Source: Parabacteroides sp. PH5-46 (GTDB lineage: Bacteria > Bacteroidota > Bacteroidia > Bacteroidales > Tannerellaceae). From it: a stretch of DNA of 64,000 bases. The translations under genes and the position numbers were made by a program. Shown one piece after another: positions 61,616 to 64,000 of this stretch. The notes below the pieces were generated by a model, which did no database searches, was not told the origin of the DNA, and saw only the letters and a program-made list of their open reading frames with translations. Every line of letters starts with the position of its first letter. Positions within the stretch are counted from its first letter, which is position 1. Location: assembly GCF_029892785.1 (NCBI RefSeq), contig NZ_JARXXA010000006.1:186001-250000 (forward strand), in the 5' to 3' direction.

Positions 61616-63154
61616 ATGAAACAGAACATTCTAAAATATATCATTGCAGGGACAGTTATGCTGAGTGTCTCTTCCTGTGGAGACGATTTTCTGACAGTGA
61701 AGTCTTCCGACAAGCTGGAAGCCGGAGCTCCTGCCTCCGTTCAAACGATAGAACAAAGTTTGGCTTCTGCTTATCAGATCCTTCTATTCGACAACTATGC
61801 AAATGGAAGCTACAACAGTGTTGTGCTGATGGGTGACTTGCGCTCGGACGACCTCTATAAAGGGGGTGGTGATGCCAATGACCAGGCAGGTCTGTACTTC
61901 CTGTCATTGTTTGAAAACAATCCGTCGGACGTACCAAGTGGCTTGTGGAATATCTATTATACCGGCTTGAGCCGTACCAATGGTATCATCCTGTCATGCG
62001 AACAGGCAACAGACGGAACGGAAGCACAGATCAACCGTTTCTCAGCCGAAGCACATGCCTTACGTGCTTACTATGTGCATTACCTGTGGAAAATGTGGGG
62101 GAATGTACCTTACTTCGAAGGAGAATTACCTGATCCTTATCTGGCAAAACAATATACTGCCGACGAAGTCTATAAAGAAATCATGGAAGACCTGGAATTT
62201 GCTATTTCAGGAGATAAATTACCTTCTGCCGTTTCGGGTGCTGAAGCAGGACGTGTAACCAAGGCAATGGCTCAGATGTTGAGAGCACGTGTTGTGATGT
62301 ATCAGAAAGACCAGTCTATGTACAATCAGGTATTGGCAGACATGGTAGAAATTATCAACAACCCGGCATACGGATTGATGGATAACCTGGAAGATGTATT
62401 CCTGCCGTCAGGTGAGTTCTGCAAAGAATCAATCTTTGAAAGCAACCAACGTCCGGAAGGAAAAGACTGGAGCAACTCATGGGGTGGCTACGGAACGAAC
62501 CTTCCTGCCTTTATATCTCCCAACTCATTTACCGATCCGGATGGTGTCTTTATCGGAGGATGGGGATTTGGCCCGGTACGAAAAGCGGCTTATGATATGT
62601 ATGCTGCCGATGATACCCGTAGAGCAGCCAGTATCAACGACTGGACTTCTGTAGAGTATGGCAAACGCTTCCAGGATACAGGCTATTTCATGCGCAAATA
62701 TGCTGCACGCAAAGAGTGTAACGTAGTAATATCAGGGGCTAACGACCTGAACTTTGATAATAACCTGCGTATCTTCCGCTTGGCAGAAACCTATCTGAAT
62801 GCAGCAGAGCTATTGGTGGGTGGTGCTACTGCATCTGGAGCTCAATCGGCTCAGACATACCTGGACGCTGTACGTAAAAGAGCTTTTGGTGACAAGTTTG
62901 AGCAGAATAAGGTTACAGCTACATTAGAAAATATAAAGAAAGAACGTCGTCTGGAATTTATGGGCGAAGGTCTTCGCTATTGGGATTTGGTACGTTGGGG
63001 AGATGCTCCGAAGGTATTGACCGAAAGTAATGCGGAATACTCATCAACCCGTACATGGAGCGAAGCAACCGACAAATACCTCCCGATACCTCAGGGTGAA
63101 ATAGACAAAACATCTGGTTTGGGTGAGTTCGAGTTAAAACAAAATCCATATTAA
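61616..63154 (+). CDS. SusD/RagB family nutrient-binding outer-membrane lipoprotein
   Basis: 512 aa. Lipobox MLSVSSC near residue 22. Tetratricopeptide-like helices follow (LFDNYANGSYNSVVLMGDLR, IYYTGLSRTNGIILSCEQAT, AEAHALRAYYVHYLWKMWG), then the family-typical LRIFRLAETYLNAAELLVG, VRKRAFGDKF, IKKERRLEFMGEGLRYWDLV RWG and KYLPIPQGEIDK at the end. It forms the lid of the SusC barrel. Follows SusC by 18 nt. Confidence 0.97.
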   Translation: MKQNILKYIIAGTVMLSVSSCGDDFLTVKSSDKLEAGAPASVQTIEQSLASAYQILLFDNYANGSYNSVVLMGDLRSDDLYKGGGDANDQAGLYFLSLFENNPSDVPSGLWNIYYTGLSRTNGIILSCEQATDGTEAQINRFSAEAHALRAYYVHYLWKMWGNVPYFEGELPDPYLAKQYTADEVYKEIMEDLEFAISGDKLPSAVSGAEAGRVTKAMAQMLRARVVMYQKDQSMYNQVLADMVEIINNPAYGLMDNLEDVFLPSGEFCKESIFESNQRPEGKDWSNSWGGYGTNLPAFISPNSFTDPDGVFIGGWGFGPVRKAAYDMYAADDTRRAASINDWTSVEYGKRFQDTGYFMRKYAARKECNVVISGANDLNFDNNLRIFRLAETYLNAAELLVGGATASGAQSAQTYLDAVRKRAFGDKFEQNKVTATLENIKKERRLEFMGEGLRYWDLVRWGDAPKVLTESNAEYSSTRTWSEATDKYLPIPQGEIDKTSGLGEFELKQNPY

Positions 63155-63173
63155 TTTCTTTTAATTTATTCGT

Positions 63174-64000
63174 ATGAAAAAGATAATCAATATATTATTC
63201 GCTGCACTTCTGCTGGTAAACTTCTCTTCTTGTGATCCACAGGAAGATGGCTTGAAAAACTTAGGAAATGTTGTTGCAGCCGGAGATATTAAAGTAAGTG
63301 TGACGCCGGATACATCTGATCCCAACTTATTCCACTTTGCTTTAACAACCCCTAATTGTGTGGGTATCTTTACTTGTCCTGAAGCATCTATCAATAAAAC
63401 AGGTGTTCTGGAGTTTTCGCAGAGTATTTCTTGGGCAAATAACTATGTATTAAACGTTCAAGTGTATAATAAAGCCGGTATTTCGGAAGCTGTACAGATA
63501 CCGTTTACTGTTACGGAAACAGACCCTTCTATCTGTGAAAACAAATTGTTTAAACTGTTGACTGGTGGTTGTGATGCTCCGAACGGAAAGACCTGGCGTA
63601 TCAAGGGTGAAGTAGAAGGCCATGTTGGTTGTGGAGAAGAAGGTTCATCTACCAATAACTGGTGGAACCCGGCTCCGTTTGAATTGAATAGTGCGTTGTA
63701 TGATGATGATATTACTTTCATTCTGAACCCTGAGCAACAGATGGTTTTAGACAACAAGGGAGCTTCGTTGATGAATGAATCTACAGCTTCTTTGTTCCCC
63801 GACGGAGATTCTTCCGGTTCGTTTGTGACAACACATTATAAGCCATCTACTGATGCCGGTTGGGCTATTACTACTGAAAACGGCGAAAACTGGTTGGTGT
63901 TGAGCAATGCTTTCCCTGCTTATGCCGTGAATGAAGGAGCCGTTACAAATGGCAGATACAAAATTGTTTCTCTGACAGAAACAGATATGCATATAGTCTT
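63174..64000 (+). CDS. Surface lipoprotein of the SusC/D operon (partial, C-terminus beyond the window)
   Basis: At least 275 codons, open to the end of the window. Lipobox LLVNFSSC near residue 20. An N-terminal beta-sandwich-like part (KVSVTPDTSDPNLFHFALTT, ISWANNYVLNVQVYNKAGIS) resembles the PKD/Ig-like start of SusE/SusF-type binding proteins. From about residue 120 (KLFKLLTGGCDAPNGKTWRI) it looks like a second beta domain. In such operons the third gene usually encodes a surface glycan-binding protein; I cannot name the family. Confidence 0.8.
   Translation, partial: MKKIINILFAALLLVNFSSCDPQEDGLKNLGNVVAAGDIKVSVTPDTSDPNLFHFALTTPNCVGIFTCPEASINKTGVLEFSQSISWANNYVLNVQVYNKAGISEAVQIPFTVTETDPSICENKLFKLLTGGCDAPNGKTWRIKGEVEGHVGCGEEGSSTNNWWNPAPFELNSALYDDDITFILNPEQQMVLDNKGASLMNESTASLFPDGDSSGSFVTTHYKPSTDAGWAITTENGENWLVLSNAFPAYAVNEGAVTNGRYKIVSLTETDMHIV

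Noticed and set aside
58442-63154. ECF sigma/anti-sigma controlled SusC/D locus
   Set aside because: No sigma or anti-sigma gene is adjacent and SusC lacks the STN signalling domain.

Overview
The window looks like a chromosomal segment of a gut-type member of the Bacteroidales, most likely Parabacteroides or a close relative in the Tannerellaceae. The evidence is a type IX secretion / gliding cluster (porP-gldK-L-M-N), SusC/SusD outer-membrane pairs, a Bacteroides-type succinate dehydrogenase/fumarate reductase, many lipoproteins, and recurrent TAnnTTTG promoter boxes typical of the Bacteroidota primary sigma factor. The genus is an inference from gene content; no 16S or tRNA gene is present to confirm it.

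Layout. 1-5262 (minus): porP, gldK, gldL, gldM and the start of gldN. 5389-6995 (minus): small DUF2795-type protein, PduO-type cobalamin adenosyltransferase, methyltransferase. 7074-14334 (minus): a five-gene operon of LiaF-like membrane protein, membrane-anchored LytTR regulator and a tripartite RND pump. 14505-17968 (minus): sdhC-A-B. 18243-21591: lipoprotein, SulP transporter, rubrerythrin. 21662-24401 (plus): tightly overlapping DUF4271-hemD-rnpA-yidD-TatD run. 24451-28370: AspT-type transporter, a THUMP-like methyltransferase and a DUF1016 PD-(D/E)XK nuclease. 28570-32487 (plus): lipoprotein, YARHG/DUF3160 lipoprotein, CapA-like protein. 32626-38529: metallo-hydrolase, nadB, LysM/BON and BON proteins, MATE exporter, pncB. 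38813-40914: DoxX, lptB, CPBP protease. 41054-46725 (plus): tig, clpP, clpX, recQ. 46853-54500 (plus): three SurA/PpiC-type periplasmic proteins, an OstA-like protein, a small membrane protein and mutL. 54508-57717 (minus): TonB-dependent receptor with DUF4249 lipoprotein. 57933-64000 (plus): alkyltransferase-like protein, SusC, SusD and a lipoprotein cut by the window end.

Most of this is housekeeping or ordinary Bacteroidales envelope biology. No transposase, integrase, CRISPR array, rRNA or tRNA was seen, and no gene-free stretch exceeds 300 bases. The longest gaps are 38530-38812 and 17969-18242; both are described below.

The less ordinary signals are in the noncoding DNA. (1) Tandem arrays of a quasi-palindrome (core TCACCTAGGTGA) repeat at exactly 22 bp in two intergenic regions, with a decayed copy in a third. 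(2) A second, unrelated family (ACGAGCC plus an AT-rich tail) repeats at exactly 21 bp in two other intergenic regions. (3) A perfect palindrome with 12-nt arms is present both inside the DUF1016 nuclease gene and again directly behind it. (4) Two identical 9-mers 21 bp apart lie upstream of the LytTR-containing efflux operon, which is the operator geometry known for LytTR proteins. (5) A long-range inverted repeat with a T-tract encloses the clpP promoter. None of these could be compared with a database here.
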